Below, piece after piece: positions 27,728-36,846 of a stretch of DNA of 64,000 nucleotides. The stretch's first letter is position 1. Each line of letters starts with the position of its first letter. The stretch is from the NCBI GenBank assembly GCA_964609385.1, contig CAZSSM010000012.1, forward strand, positions 50,208 through 114,207, written 5' to 3'. This stretch comes from CAZSSM01 sp964609385. GTDB taxonomy: Bacteria; Planctomycetota; Planctomycetia; Isosphaerales; Isosphaeraceae. A program made the position numbers and the translations under genes. The notes below the pieces were generated by a model. That model had not been told where the DNA came from and did no database searches. It worked only from the letters and a program-made list of their open reading frames with translations.

Positions 27728-29863
27728 ATGCGTTGGTCCATCATTCGAACGATCGTGGCGCGCGAGGTTCGCGATCAAGTTCGTGATCGCCGAACTCTCT
27801 TCATGGTTTTTGTCTTACCGATTTTGCTCTATCCGATGTTGGGATTCGGGGTCCTGCAACTGACCGCGATGATCCAGTCCGAACCCAGTCAGATCTGTAT
27901 CATCGTTGACGAGCTCCCGGAAGATCCAAAGCTGGTCGATCCCGCGACTGATTGGCCGGGATGGTATTTCGTTCCGAAGGTCTTACCGAAAGGTGTGGAT
28001 CCCGCTCGGATCCGCGTGCTCTTACTACGACGTGGCGAGTGTCCCTTCGACGAGTCCGATTCCGAATCGTTGCAGGCGGCCATCCGCAATGGGTTCGCCG
28101 ACGTCATCGCGATCTTCCCGACGGGCTCTGCCGAGACGCTCGACGATCGTAAAGCCGTTGAGGTTACGGTGGCTCACAGCACCGCCTATGAGAAGAGCCA
28201 GCTCGCCTCGTCGAGCTTGCTCTCGATCCTATCGCGATGGAATCGAGCGATCGTCGCACGACGACTCGCTGTCGACGGAGTCGCACCCGAAACCCTCCGC
28301 GCCGTCGAGCTATCCCCTGTCGACGTGGCTCAGGCCGACGGAACCGCCGGAATCAGTCTCTGGGCGCGGATACTTCCGTTCTTGCTAGTCCTTATGGCGT
28401 TGACCGGCACGTTTTACCCAGCGGTCGACCTCTGTGCCGGTGAGAAAGAGCGGGGAACGATGGAGACCTTGCTCATCGCTCCCGTCGGCCGCAACGAGGT
28501 CGTGCTGGCGAAGTTCTTGACCGTGGCATTGGCCGGAGCGGTTACTGCGCTACTCAACTTAGTAAGCATGGGATTGACATGTTGGAAACTTGCCGGTCCG
28601 CTCTCTGATCCAACAGGGACAGCGGCCTTGGGCGGTGATCTGATGGCGATGACCGCTCCCAATCCTGAAATGATCCTGTGGATGGTCCTGCTCCTCATTC
28701 CCTTAGCGGCATTTTTCGCGGCCGTTTGTTTGGCCTTGGCGGTCGTAGCCCGGAGCATGAAGGAAGCCCAATACTATCTCACACCCGTCTATCTGGTCAC
28801 GCTTCCCTTGGTCCTACTCAGCTTGACGCCTGGAGTGAAGCTCGACTTGTTTTACAGCCTGATCCCAGTGAGCGGCGTCTCGCTTCTGCTGCGTTCGTTG
28901 ATGCTGGGCGAATACGAGGTGGCCAGGCCGTTTGTGCCGATCGTGATGGGGGCGACGATCACCTATGCGGTTCTGGCTTTGCAGTTCGCCGTCGAGCAGT
29001 TCAAGGGCGAGTCGATTCTGGCACGTGAATCGGAGAAGTTCGACTTGATCCGATGGTTGACGCATCTGGTTCGTGACCGCGATCCGATACCCAACGGCCT
29101 TCAAGCCTTGGCATGTTTCGCCACCATCGTCTTACTGGCCTGGTTCCTTGGCTTGAGTAGCCGACCCGACGCGCCTTGGACAATCGTTATGGGCCAAATC
29201 GGGTTCATCCTGGTACCACCGATCGCCATGGCCTGGCTCTTTACCAGCAACCCTCGACGAACGCTCCGACTCCGCTGGCCGAAGCCTCAAGACGTCGTGC
29301 TGGCTCCGTTGGCCGCCCTGGCGCTGCATCCGCTGGTCGTCGAGGTCGGTTACCTCGTCCAGCAGGCATTCCCCATCCCAGAGCCGACTCGCCAACTCTT
29401 GGAACGGATGATGAACGCGATGCCGGGACTTGGGACGAGTCTAATTGTGTTGGCATTAGTGCCGGCCATCTGCGAGGAATTTGCTTTCCGAGGCGCTATC
29501 CTGAGCGGCCTGAAACGCGATCGTCGGGAGTCCTTCGCAGTCGGAATCTCAGCGTTAATGTTCGGGATGCTGCATGTCTTCCTTAGCCTCCCACAGCAGT
29601 TGATTCCCTCGACGCTTCTGGGGGTCATCCTCGGCTATCTCGCGCTCCGGACGGGGAGTCTGGTACCGGGTATCCTGTTTCACGCGACCAACAATGCCTT
29701 GGCATTGACGATCGGACGACTTCGGGCGGATTCGAACGCGAGTCCGGCCTTGGAACTGCTCTTCCGTGACGACGATGCGGGGCTTTATCAGGAATCGCTG
29801 CTTTTCGGAGCAACCGCTCTAGCTATCGTCATCCTTTGGGTTATGATTCGTCGTGCAAGGTGA
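27728..29863 (+). CDS. ABC-2 permease (NatB-like) fused to CPBP intramembrane protease
   Basis: A 711-residue membrane protein with two parts. The N-terminal ~420 residues follow the NatB pattern: a first helix after REVRDQVRDRRTLF, a large extracytoplasmic loop, then a cluster of helices containing CAGEKERGTMETLL. The C-terminal part is a CAAX-protease/bacteriocin-processing (CPBP, Abi) domain, with the EExxxR motif at Glu583-Glu584 (EEFAFRG), a His near 614 (GMLHVF) and a His near 650 (FHATNN), all apparently intact. The upstream ATPase should power it. Such permease-CPBP fusions are known in several phyla; what the protease half cleaves is unknown. Confidence 0.9.
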   Translation: MRWSIIRTIVAREVRDQVRDRRTLFMVFVLPILLYPMLGFGVLQLTAMIQSEPSQICIIVDELPEDPKLVDPATDWPGWYFVPKVLPKGVDPARIRVLLLRRGECPFDESDSESLQAAIRNGFADVIAIFPTGSAETLDDRKAVEVTVAHSTAYEKSQLASSSLLSILSRWNRAIVARRLAVDGVAPETLRAVELSPVDVAQADGTAGISLWARILPFLLVLMALTGTFYPAVDLCAGEKERGTMETLLIAPVGRNEVVLAKFLTVALAGAVTALLNLVSMGLTCWKLAGPLSDPTGTAALGGDLMAMTAPNPEMILWMVLLLIPLAAFFAAVCLALAVVARSMKEAQYYLTPVYLVTLPLVLLSLTPGVKLDLFYSLIPVSGVSLLLRSLMLGEYEVARPFVPIVMGATITYAVLALQFAVEQFKGESILARESEKFDLIRWLTHLVRDRDPIPNGLQALACFATIVLLAWFLGLSSRPDAPWTIVMGQIGFILVPPIAMAWLFTSNPRRTLRLRWPKPQDVVLAPLAALALHPLVVEVGYLVQQAFPIPEPTRQLLERMMNAMPGLGTSLIVLALVPAICEEFAFRGAILSGLKRDRRESFAVGISALMFGMLHVFLSLPQQLIPSTLLGVILGYLALRTGSLVPGILFHATNNALALTIGRLRADSNASPALELLFRDDDAGLYQESLLFGATALAIVILWVMIRRAR

Positions 29864-30364
29864 AGACAAATCGATTCAACGACCGGACCTCGGCTCGATC
29901 GAACGTCAGAGATGCAGACTCATTTAACTAAGCCGAACCTTTCCCTTTGAACAGTTCGGCCGCTCGAACTGGCCGAAGAAGCGCTCGACGTAAGGCATCT
30001 TGAGCATCGCTAGAACACAACACGAACGATGCGATAGGCCCGATCACTCGTTGGGCCTGGACAGCGAAGTTATGCCCCCCGAAGGGCAGACTTCTCCTTT
30101 CGCTGGTGTTTCGATGCCCTCAGCAATAAACGATCCGACAAACCGCCGATTTCTTGGAGGTCGCAGCTTCAAGGACCTAGATTAATAAATATAGAAATGA
30201 TGTTCTTCGGGTAAGGTCTGCTTCTGGATGATCGTGGCCCTTTGTTGCGGTAGATACCCCGAGCGACTATTCTCGATCCAGTGTGGAATGTTGTGAGAGT
30301 TGATTAGCGAATTAAGTTCGTAGAGACTGGTTGATTTAGTCGTCGAGAGTGGAACAATCGCATC
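29864..30364. other. Intergenic region with a bistable hairpin
   Basis: About 500 bases without a convincing gene. At 29952-29977, two mutually exclusive perfect 7-bp stems can form (CAGTTCG with CGAACTG, or TTCGGCC with GGCCGAA). Neither is followed by a T-run. From about 30180 the sequence turns AT-rich for roughly 180 bases, a likely promoter zone for the amidohydrolase. A 61-codon frame at 30000-30185 has no family look or ribosome site and was not called. Confidence 0.5.
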
Positions 30365-31669
30365 GTGCCTGATTCCTCTTGGTCGATTGCAGCAGCGTAT
30401 CTGTTCCCGGTCGAGGAAGACCCGATTCCCGATGCCTATCTGACCATTGGTCGCAATCGGATCTTGGAGTACGGTCCACGCCGAGGCCGCCCGGTCGAGT
30501 TGGACCTAGGTGCTGTGGCCATCGTTCCTGGATTCTGCAATGTCCATACACACCTGGAACTAGAACGGCTGTATGACGACCCGGCGCCGAAGGATCCCGT
30601 GGCCGATCCGATCGTTGAAGACCAGATCACCTGGCTCGAACGGGTCATCGAGCACCGGGCTCATACCGACACGACGCGTTACCGTTCGACTGTGACTGCT
30701 AACCTGCGTGCCGCGATGGCCTCAGGAACGACCTTGCTGGCCGATATCACCACGGCTGGCCAGAGTTGGGAAGCGGTCTTGACAGCACCAATACGTGCCA
30801 ATGTCTATGCTGAGGTACTTGGGCTTAGCCGGATCCGAGGTTTCCAGAGCAGTCACGAAGCCTGGCAATGGATCGACCAGGTCGATGAGGCTGAAGCTCT
30901 CCGTGCCGGTTGTCGAATCGGTCTGAGTCCTCACGCGCCCTATAGCACCGCGCAGTGGATCTACCACCGGGCCGCTGAGACCGGGATGCCCTTGGCAACC
31001 CACCTTGCCGAATTGCCCGAGGAGATCGAATTGCTGGCCACCGGTGAGGGTCGGCTCCGCACGTTTCTCGAAAACCTCGGTGCTTGGCCCGACGATTGGG
31101 AGCCGCTGGGACCACGCCCGGCCGATTATGTCCGTGGTGGTCGGCTCCGCCAGGCCGACTGGTTGATCGCCCATGGGACTTACCTGGACTCCGAAGACTA
31201 CTGGCAGCTTCGTCCCGAGGCCGCTCCCAACCACCAGCGCGTCGTGGTCGTCTATTGCCCTCGGACTCACGCCCGGTTTGGTCACCGTCCGCATCCCTAT
31301 CGCGAGATGTTAGAGCGGGGGATCATGGTCGCCCTTGGAACCGACAGCCTGGCTTCGACGGCTAGTCTCAGCGTACTCGACGAGATCCGGTTCCTCCGTC
31401 GACGCGACCCAGAAATCGATGGCTCGATCCTACTCCGCATGGCGACACTGCATGGCGCTTGGGGTTTACGACTCGAGGGGCTGACAGGCAGCCTGAAGCC
31501 AGGTAAATCGGCCGACTTAGCTGTGATCCCTATCTCGCCTGACCTCAATGTTGATGACCCCCACGACCTGATCTTTCGATCCGTCGCCCTGGTTCGGGCC
31601 ACGATGTTCGCGGGGCGCTTCGTCGCTGGACCCTCTGAATGGCGAGGCGTACCGGACTCGGGCACCTGA
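30365..31669 (+). CDS. Amidohydrolase-superfamily deaminase (possible aminofutalosine deaminase)
   Basis: A 434-residue metal-dependent deaminase of the MtaD/SAH-deaminase/TrzN group. Metal ligands are His61 and His63 (HTHLE), further His residues sit in PHAPYS and THLAE, and Asp in GTDSLAS is the last ligand. Aminofutalosine deaminases of the futalosine pathway belong to this same branch. With mqnA and mqnC only 4-5 kb upstream on the same strand, that function is a reasonable guess, but adenosine-type or SAH deaminase activity is equally compatible with the motifs. It starts at GTG 30365. Confidence 0.78.
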   Translation: MPDSSWSIAAAYLFPVEEDPIPDAYLTIGRNRILEYGPRRGRPVELDLGAVAIVPGFCNVHTHLELERLYDDPAPKDPVADPIVEDQITWLERVIEHRAHTDTTRYRSTVTANLRAAMASGTTLLADITTAGQSWEAVLTAPIRANVYAEVLGLSRIRGFQSSHEAWQWIDQVDEAEALRAGCRIGLSPHAPYSTAQWIYHRAAETGMPLATHLAELPEEIELLATGEGRLRTFLENLGAWPDDWEPLGPRPADYVRGGRLRQADWLIAHGTYLDSEDYWQLRPEAAPNHQRVVVVYCPRTHARFGHRPHPYREMLERGIMVALGTDSLASTASLSVLDEIRFLRRRDPEIDGSILLRMATLHGAWGLRLEGLTGSLKPGKSADLAVIPISPDLNVDDPHDLIFRSVALVRATMFAGRFVAGPSEWRGVPDSGT

Positions 31670-31736
31670 ATAGGATCGGGTCGAACTCGGGACGGTTGTG
31701 ATGATCGCGACGTCGCGAAAGGTCGACCGGTCTCCA

Positions 31737-33005
31737 TCAAGGTGTGTTCTCAGAAGACTTGGTGGTCGGGACAGACGATGGGTCCGCCTCCGATTCACTT
31801 ACCAGATGAGGTCCTGGGGAGCCAACCGACCTGTCAGGAACCTCCCGTACGTTGATGTCCGTGGTGCCACCCTCCTGATTCCTCTCAAGCGAACTCGCGA
31901 ACGTCTCGCTGTGATCCTCGGGCTGGAAGACGTCGTCGAACCGCGCTTGATCGACTTGCTCTCGCATCAAGAGGTAGATGATGCCTGAAGCAGTCCAGAA
32001 GAAGCTGATTCCGTAGCAAAAGACCAAGGCTTGACCAAGCATCAGTCCTGTGCCCGCGAAGCCGCCCCCGTCAAACGCCTCGGCGATTACCGCATCGGGA
32101 CCAAGCAATCCGAGGCTCCATCGCGAGACTGCAACGACCACCTGCCAGAAGGTCACCACAAGAGTTAGGCCCAGACACCCGATCAACAAAGCGAATCCCC
32201 AGAGGCCTAGGTAGGAGATGGGCCGTTGATACGAATAGCTGAACGATCGGCTTAGGGCGTCGAAGAGGTCTTCCCCTTCTGCAGCGATTGTCGACGACAT
32301 CAAAGGCCAGGCGACGCCTAGGCCCAAGAGGAGGATGGCCATCACGAGACCCATGACCAGCGGAATCACACTCAGCGGTCCGGCGATCGCCGAGCCGATG
32401 CCTGGGATCCAGTAGATTAGGCCGAACGTCGAGATGAGGGCAGCGAAAAAAAGGGCCCCGGCCAGGACCACCAGAGGAGAGCCGATCACATGAGTCGCCC
32501 GCGCCATGGTGAACTTCAAGGCCGTGGCAATCCCCACCCGCTGTTCTGAGGCGACACCCACAACCGCAATCCGAGCGATCGTTGTGCCGAAGAACCCGAG
32601 CACCATCGAGGCCCAAATGAACGCGAAGGCTGCGTGAACGTGGTCAGCCAGACCGATTCCCGACCCAAAGAACTGGATCAATGGTTCGGCGAAAATCCGG
32701 ACCGGAACAACCAGGACCTCTACCGTCGCGCGGAAGCCATCCTCGATGCTTTCGGCCTGCCAGAACGGGATAACCGGGCGCACGTAGGCCGCGTCACGCC
32801 AGGGAGTCGACGGCTCGGAGAACACGATGCTCAAGCCCGTGAACCCCGTTTGGAGCAATCCTAAGGCCATCAAGGCTAACGCGAGTTTTTTTCCGTCGAA
32901 GGACAGTGGGATCGCACGGACCAAGCGGACTGCCGGGACCATCCGTTGCCAAGACGCCCGTGCCCGATCGATCGGGGTTTCGGCGAGGGGGGCCTGCTCC
33001 ACCAC
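31737..33005 (-). CDS. Multi-pass membrane protein of unknown function
   Basis: About 422 residues with a basic N-terminal stretch, then six to seven hydrophobic helices between roughly residues 35 and 350, and a polar Ser/Glu-rich cytoplasmic tail of about 65 residues. I recognise no catalytic motif. A GxGxA-rich pair of helices with an intervening acidic loop gives the look of a planctomycete integral-membrane family without assigned function. The frame is open to a TTG at 33104, but GGAGGA lies 6 bases before tandem GTG codons at 33005/33002, so that start is preferred. Confidence 0.78.
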   Translation of the reverse strand: MVEQAPLAETPIDRARASWQRMVPAVRLVRAIPLSFDGKKLALALMALGLLQTGFTGLSIVFSEPSTPWRDAAYVRPVIPFWQAESIEDGFRATVEVLVVPVRIFAEPLIQFFGSGIGLADHVHAAFAFIWASMVLGFFGTTIARIAVVGVASEQRVGIATALKFTMARATHVIGSPLVVLAGALFFAALISTFGLIYWIPGIGSAIAGPLSVIPLVMGLVMAILLLGLGVAWPLMSSTIAAEGEDLFDALSRSFSYSYQRPISYLGLWGFALLIGCLGLTLVVTFWQVVVAVSRWSLGLLGPDAVIAEAFDGGGFAGTGLMLGQALVFCYGISFFWTASGIIYLLMREQVDQARFDDVFQPEDHSETFASSLERNQEGGTTDINVREVPDRSVGSPGPHLVSESEADPSSVPTTKSSENTP

Positions 33006-33513
33006 GGTGTTTCCTCCAATTCTGAATGCTGGGCGCGGGGCAAAATGTGTCTCAAGGGAACCCGAGTCGTTCTCCCCAAAGCGTTGAGGGTTGGTTCGTC
33101 TCAAAAGCTTCGTACGGTCGGGTTCGTATCGAATTGACCCTTGAACGGATCGAAATCGCCTGGGCAGCAGCGACAGGGAAGACCTTAGGCGGATCCCGAT
33201 CTAGCCGACGGCTCGTGCTGTTCCTTAGGATAACTCCTGGCAGATCGCCCTCCACCGTCGTCGCCGTCCCGGCGAGGCCTCGACGTCTCTGGAGGTTATT
33301 GGTACGCGTCGCGACGTCCTTCAACCTTACGGACGTCGATCCGACGGGCGCCTGCTTCCCTGATTATCCCTGATCATGACGACCGGTCCGCGAGCGGCTG
33401 TTCGGATCGCCTACCCGCGGTGCGTCCCCAACTCGGAGGACGCTCCAGGGCAATGGGCCTCGATTCCGTCGCGGCAATGGTCGTCGATGGCCTCGCAACA
33501 GGATCCATCGACC
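33006..33513. other. Divergent intergenic region upstream of tatC
   Basis: About 500 bases between the membrane-protein gene and the preferred tatC start. The tatC frame stays open back to an ATG at 33376, but that N-terminal extension is unlike TatC sequence and lacks a ribosome site. No RNA gene, repeat or hairpin of note is seen. Confidence 0.45.
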
Positions 33514-34614
33514 ATGTCCTTCCCGGATGACCGTGACCTCTTCGACGAAGAGCAAGAGATGGTCACCATGAGCTTCGGTGACCACCTCGAAGAACTGCGA
33601 TCCCGGATGATCCTCGGCCTGCTCGGCCTGGCCGTCGGTGTTGTCTTTACCTTCCTGCCGCCGTTGAACCTCGGCCGGACCGTGGCACTGATGATTCAGC
33701 GTCCCGCTGAGGAGGCCCTAGAGTCTTTCGACATCGAGCGCACCGCTCGCAAGGCTGACGAAGGAGGCGACTTGTTGCTCGAGGAGCCGATCGTCGGGGG
33801 CATCCGGATCTCCGACATTCGTCGGTTCGTCGGTTCAGCCTATCCGGACTTACTCCCGGAAGAACCCGAGTCTGATCCGGCGAAAATGACTGACTCGACC
33901 GAACGGTCCGCCGATCCTCGAGTCGAGGCTGGACTATTGGTTGATTCGGAAGAGGACCCGTTGGTGACTATCCCGATTTATCTCTCTCGTGGGAACTTCA
34001 CTCGCCAGGTGGGTGAGGTCTCCGCAGGCTCGCGCAACGGGATCATCACCACCGGACCCTTGGAGGCTGCCATCATCTACTTCACTGTCTGTATCATCAC
34101 CGGGCTCGTCCTCTCCAGCCCTTGGGTCTTTTACCAGGCCTGGGCGTTCATCGCCGCGGGTCTCTATCGCCACGAGCGGAAGTACGTCTATCGGTTCTTC
34201 CCTGTCTCCCTCGGACTGTTCCTGGCGGGAGTCAGTCTGTGTTTCTTCTTCGTTCTACCGACAATGCTCAAGTTTCTTCTTTTCTTCAATACGTATATCG
34301 GTGCCGAGCCATTCTTTCGTGTTAAAGAATGGATGGGTTTCGCCACCTTCCTCCCTTTGGTCTTCGGGGTCTGTTTCCAGACGCCGATCGTGATGCTGTT
34401 CCTGGAGCGAATCGGTGTGTTCACCGTCGAGTCATACCGGTCGAAGCGTCGATACGCGATCCTGATCATCTTTATCGTCGCCGCGTTAATTACCCCCAGC
34501 CCCGACGGATTCAGCCAATTGATGCTTGCCGTGCCGATGATTCTGCTCTACGAGTTGGGAATCCTTCTGGTCCAGAGTTCGGTGCTGGTTCCTCACTCGA
34601 CGCTCCACGCCTAA
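33514..34614 (+). CDS. tatC: Twin-arginine translocase subunit TatC with a long insertion
   Basis: Core subunit of the Tat pathway, which recognises RR signal peptides and exports folded proteins. The family N-terminus (MSFGDHLEELRSR) is at about residues 19-31, the first helix follows, and the conserved TTGPLEAAIIYF stretch opens the second helix. Four more helices run to the end. Between helix 1 and TTGP there are about 120 residues, many acidic, where ordinary TatC has about 40, so the periplasmic loop is greatly enlarged (protein about 366 aa versus ~250). Start choice is uncertain: ATG 33514 gives a short acidic leader, and ATGs at 33487 and 33376 are in frame. Confidence 0.92.
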   Translation: MSFPDDRDLFDEEQEMVTMSFGDHLEELRSRMILGLLGLAVGVVFTFLPPLNLGRTVALMIQRPAEEALESFDIERTARKADEGGDLLLEEPIVGGIRISDIRRFVGSAYPDLLPEEPESDPAKMTDSTERSADPRVEAGLLVDSEEDPLVTIPIYLSRGNFTRQVGEVSAGSRNGIITTGPLEAAIIYFTVCIITGLVLSSPWVFYQAWAFIAAGLYRHERKYVYRFFPVSLGLFLAGVSLCFFFVLPTMLKFLLFFNTYIGAEPFFRVKEWMGFATFLPLVFGVCFQTPIVMLFLERIGVFTVESYRSKRRYAILIIFIVAALITPSPDGFSQLMLAVPMILLYELGILLVQSSVLVPHSTLHA

Positions 34615-34704
34615 ACTTCGCTAACTTTTTGTCCACGTTATGTCGGCTATTCATCAGCAACATGCGGACATCGACGATGATGACTTGGGCTGGGCTCGTT
34701 GGGA

Positions 34705-34742
34705 CTTGGCTTCGGAGGTTCGGCCGAACCCCCGAAGCCGAG
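34705..34742. repeat. Near-perfect 38-base palindrome downstream of tatC
   Basis: Two 19-base arms meet at 34723/34724 with no spacer. They pair throughout except for one A-C mismatch and one U-G wobble in RNA. The centre reads GTTCGG|CCGAAC. No T-run follows, so it is not a classical terminator; transcript stabilisation, cruciform extrusion or a protein-binding site are all possible. Confidence 0.75.
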
Positions 34743-34868
34743 GAGATGCTGTGTCAACAGATTGACACTCCGCCGCCGATGTCGACAATCGGGATACCGG
34801 TGTTCCAGCTATGTTCCGAATCGGCCAGGGCACCAATGACTCGGTGATTCAAAAAAGTCACAGTGAAC

Positions 34869-34895
34869 GCTCGAGTTCTGCAAGCTCGAGTTTTT
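34869..34895 (+). terminator. Probable rho-independent terminator
   Basis: Two CTCGAG arms (34870-34875 and 34885-34890), extended inward by T-G and T-A pairs, form an 8-bp stem with a short loop followed directly by five T. It lies 255 bases after the tatC stop and upstream of the lipoprotein gene, so it would end a long tatC 3' leader or an unrecognised small RNA. Confidence 0.55.
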
Positions 34896-35165
34896 GCTGT
34901 CACAAGTCCGTGAATTTTTTGTAATCGTCCGATGTAGAGACCTCCCTGGCACACGTGAGATCGGACTGTCCCGAAGAGACGCTGCGATGGCATCTCCTAG
35001 GCATAGCCCGACCCGACGTCCACGCCGCCTCCGCGCGGCCCATGACGGATCGTCCCGCCCCCCACCGCAGCTTCTCGGGGCTCGGGAAGACGCAGGTCGT
35101 GTGTCCCGAAACCCTGGGCGAAGTGACTACGGTCCCTCCACCGACCAGTGGCTGAGGAGAACTCG

Positions 35166-35891
35166 ATGAAATCCGTACCCGTCAAAACTATTCCACCCGT
35201 TTCCACCGGGTTTTTTGGCCAAACTATTCAGAGACGGCTTCGTCTTAAGCTAGTCGTTGCCACCCTGCTAGTCTCTGTCACGGCTTGTTCCTCACCACGC
35301 CTCGAGACCGGGCAGCGAGTTCGGATCAATCAAGATGACAATGTCTACACAACCATAACAAGCGAGAGGTACATTGACGGCGAGTTCAAGGTTGTTGCCC
35401 AGCAGGAGGCGTTCAGCAAGGACTTCCGCAAGCAGTATGTTTTGCTGACGGAGTTGCCAGCCCATGTCCGGCTACACTATGTCCAGGCCTTTCTCCGGTA
35501 CTTAGACCTTTATCCTAACACGCCACGCGGTCGCGAAATTCTCGATCGTTGTTGCTTTGAAATCCAGCCCGGTGATGTCGCCAGGCTATCCCTGCGGAAT
35601 GCTTGGTTAATTGACTTCGAGGCCACCACGAACCCCAAAGATCCAGTTGTCTTCCAATTTAAGTATACTCATGAAATCAAGAAATTCTTCGAAAGTACGT
35701 CAATTGATGAACTGGTCACCACACAGGAGTGGTGCCCGATCGGGACTGAGGCGCTGGTGATGGAAGATGAGGGTGCAGACGAAGATCGTTTGGTTCGCAT
35801 CGCGTTGCAGGACGGACCATTGAAGGGCGCGACCTGCCTCGTCCCTGCCCAGTTCCTCGAAGTCGAAAGCGATCCGTTTCCGGTCGATTGA
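35166..35891 (+). CDS. Putative lipoprotein of unknown function
   Basis: A 241-residue protein. A basic N-terminus (QRRLRLK), a hydrophobic stretch and a VTAC lipobox near residues 38-41 predict lipid attachment by Lgt and cleavage by LspA. The mature part has no recognised domain; its aromatic and acidic segments suggest a globular periplasmic protein. ATG 35166 follows GAGGAGA. The sequence is less GC-rich and uses more varied codons than its neighbours, but there is no other sign of transfer. Confidence 0.75.
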   Translation: MKSVPVKTIPPVSTGFFGQTIQRRLRLKLVVATLLVSVTACSSPRLETGQRVRINQDDNVYTTITSERYIDGEFKVVAQQEAFSKDFRKQYVLLTELPAHVRLHYVQAFLRYLDLYPNTPRGREILDRCCFEIQPGDVARLSLRNAWLIDFEATTNPKDPVVFQFKYTHEIKKFFESTSIDELVTTQEWCPIGTEALVMEDEGADEDRLVRIALQDGPLKGATCLVPAQFLEVESDPFPVD

Positions 35892-35949
35892 TAATCGCTC
35901 CGAAGACTGGTTGCCTTCGCCTCGTCGAACTAGAGGTCTCAACTGTTCG

Positions 35950-36810
35950 ATGAGCCGCTTGTGGAGTTTCCGGAGGGTGAACGACACGCACCACGATCAG
36001 CCCGAAACCCCCTCGAATGCTCGGTCACTTGATGGGCTTCGGATTCTAGTAACCCGCCCTCGAGGGCAAGCCCAGTCGTCCGCTGATCTGCTTCGCGCTC
36101 GGGGGGCTGAGGTGGTCTTTGCTCCCCTCGTCGAGATTGTCCCAGTTGAGCCCGACTCACCCTTAGACGAAGCGGTCCGGAACTTCGACCGCTTCGACTG
36201 GCTTGTGGTGACCTCAACGAACGGAGTTGAAGCGCTTGTCGAACGGTTCCAACGACATTGCATCGATCTATCCGGTCGACGGAGGCGACCACAGATCGCC
36301 GCCATCGGCGGAGCCACGGCCAAAGCCTTGGAGCAGATCGGACTCACTGCCGAGATCACTCCGGACCGATTCGGTTCGGAGGCGTTGCTCGACCAACTCT
36401 GCGATCGTGTCGTCGGTCAGTCCGTCCTGATTGCGCAGGCGGATCGAGCTCGACCATTGCTATACGAGCGACTTGTCCAGGTCGCCATAGTCGAACGCGT
36501 CGTTGCTTACCGGACCGTCGATGTCGAAGTCCTTCCCGAAACCGTTCGAACTATGTTGGAGCAGCACCTGGTTGACTGGATTCCACTGACCAGTCCGGCC
36601 ATCGTTCGTCAGCTCAACCGAATCGTCTCCGAATCGCTCCGCAACGAGCTAAAAGCGGCCGATCGATCGCGGCCTCGCCTCGCTGCGATCAGTCCGCTCA
36701 CCGCCGATCAGGCTCGATTGCTCGGCTGGCACGTCCAAGTTATTGCCGAGCCCCATGATTGGGGCGGGCTCGTTGAAGCGATCGTTCGTGAGAACGGGAC
36801 ATTGGGATAA
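35950..36810 (+). CDS. hemD: Uroporphyrinogen-III synthase
   Basis: A 286-residue HemD-family protein, the enzyme that closes and inverts the D ring of hydroxymethylbilane in tetrapyrrole synthesis. Family features are ILVTRPRGQA near the N-terminus, a VFAPLVEIVP strand, WLVVTSTNGVEAL, IAAIGGATAKAL, and a second half with VAYRTVDVEV and IPLTSPAIVRQL. HemD sequences are poorly conserved, but the order and spacing fit. ATG 35950 is preferred; GTG 35977 and TTG 35911 are alternatives. No other hem gene is adjacent. Confidence 0.88.
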   Translation: MSRLWSFRRVNDTHHDQPETPSNARSLDGLRILVTRPRGQAQSSADLLRARGAEVVFAPLVEIVPVEPDSPLDEAVRNFDRFDWLVVTSTNGVEALVERFQRHCIDLSGRRRRPQIAAIGGATAKALEQIGLTAEITPDRFGSEALLDQLCDRVVGQSVLIAQADRARPLLYERLVQVAIVERVVAYRTVDVEVLPETVRTMLEQHLVDWIPLTSPAIVRQLNRIVSESLRNELKAADRSRPRLAAISPLTADQARLLGWHVQVIAEPHDWGGLVEAIVRENGTLG

Positions 36811-36846
36811 CTGTCCGGTGAGCCGATCCTTTCGAGACTCGGGATG

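Larger units (their letters stand above)
34615..35165. other. Intergenic region with a long palindrome and a terminator
   Basis: About 550 bases after tatC with no convincing gene. It contains a near-perfect palindrome (34705-34742) and a separate hairpin with a T-run (34869-34895). A 41-codon frame at 34640-34765 reads through the palindrome and is therefore unlikely to be coding. Confidence 0.5.

Noticed and set aside
30000..30185. 61-codon open frame in the gap before the deaminase gene
   Set aside because: No ribosome site, no hydrophobic or motif structure, polar random-looking sequence.
34640..34765. A 41-codon acidic open frame after tatC
   Set aside because: It reads straight through a near-perfect palindrome, which explains the sequence better than coding does; no ribosome site.
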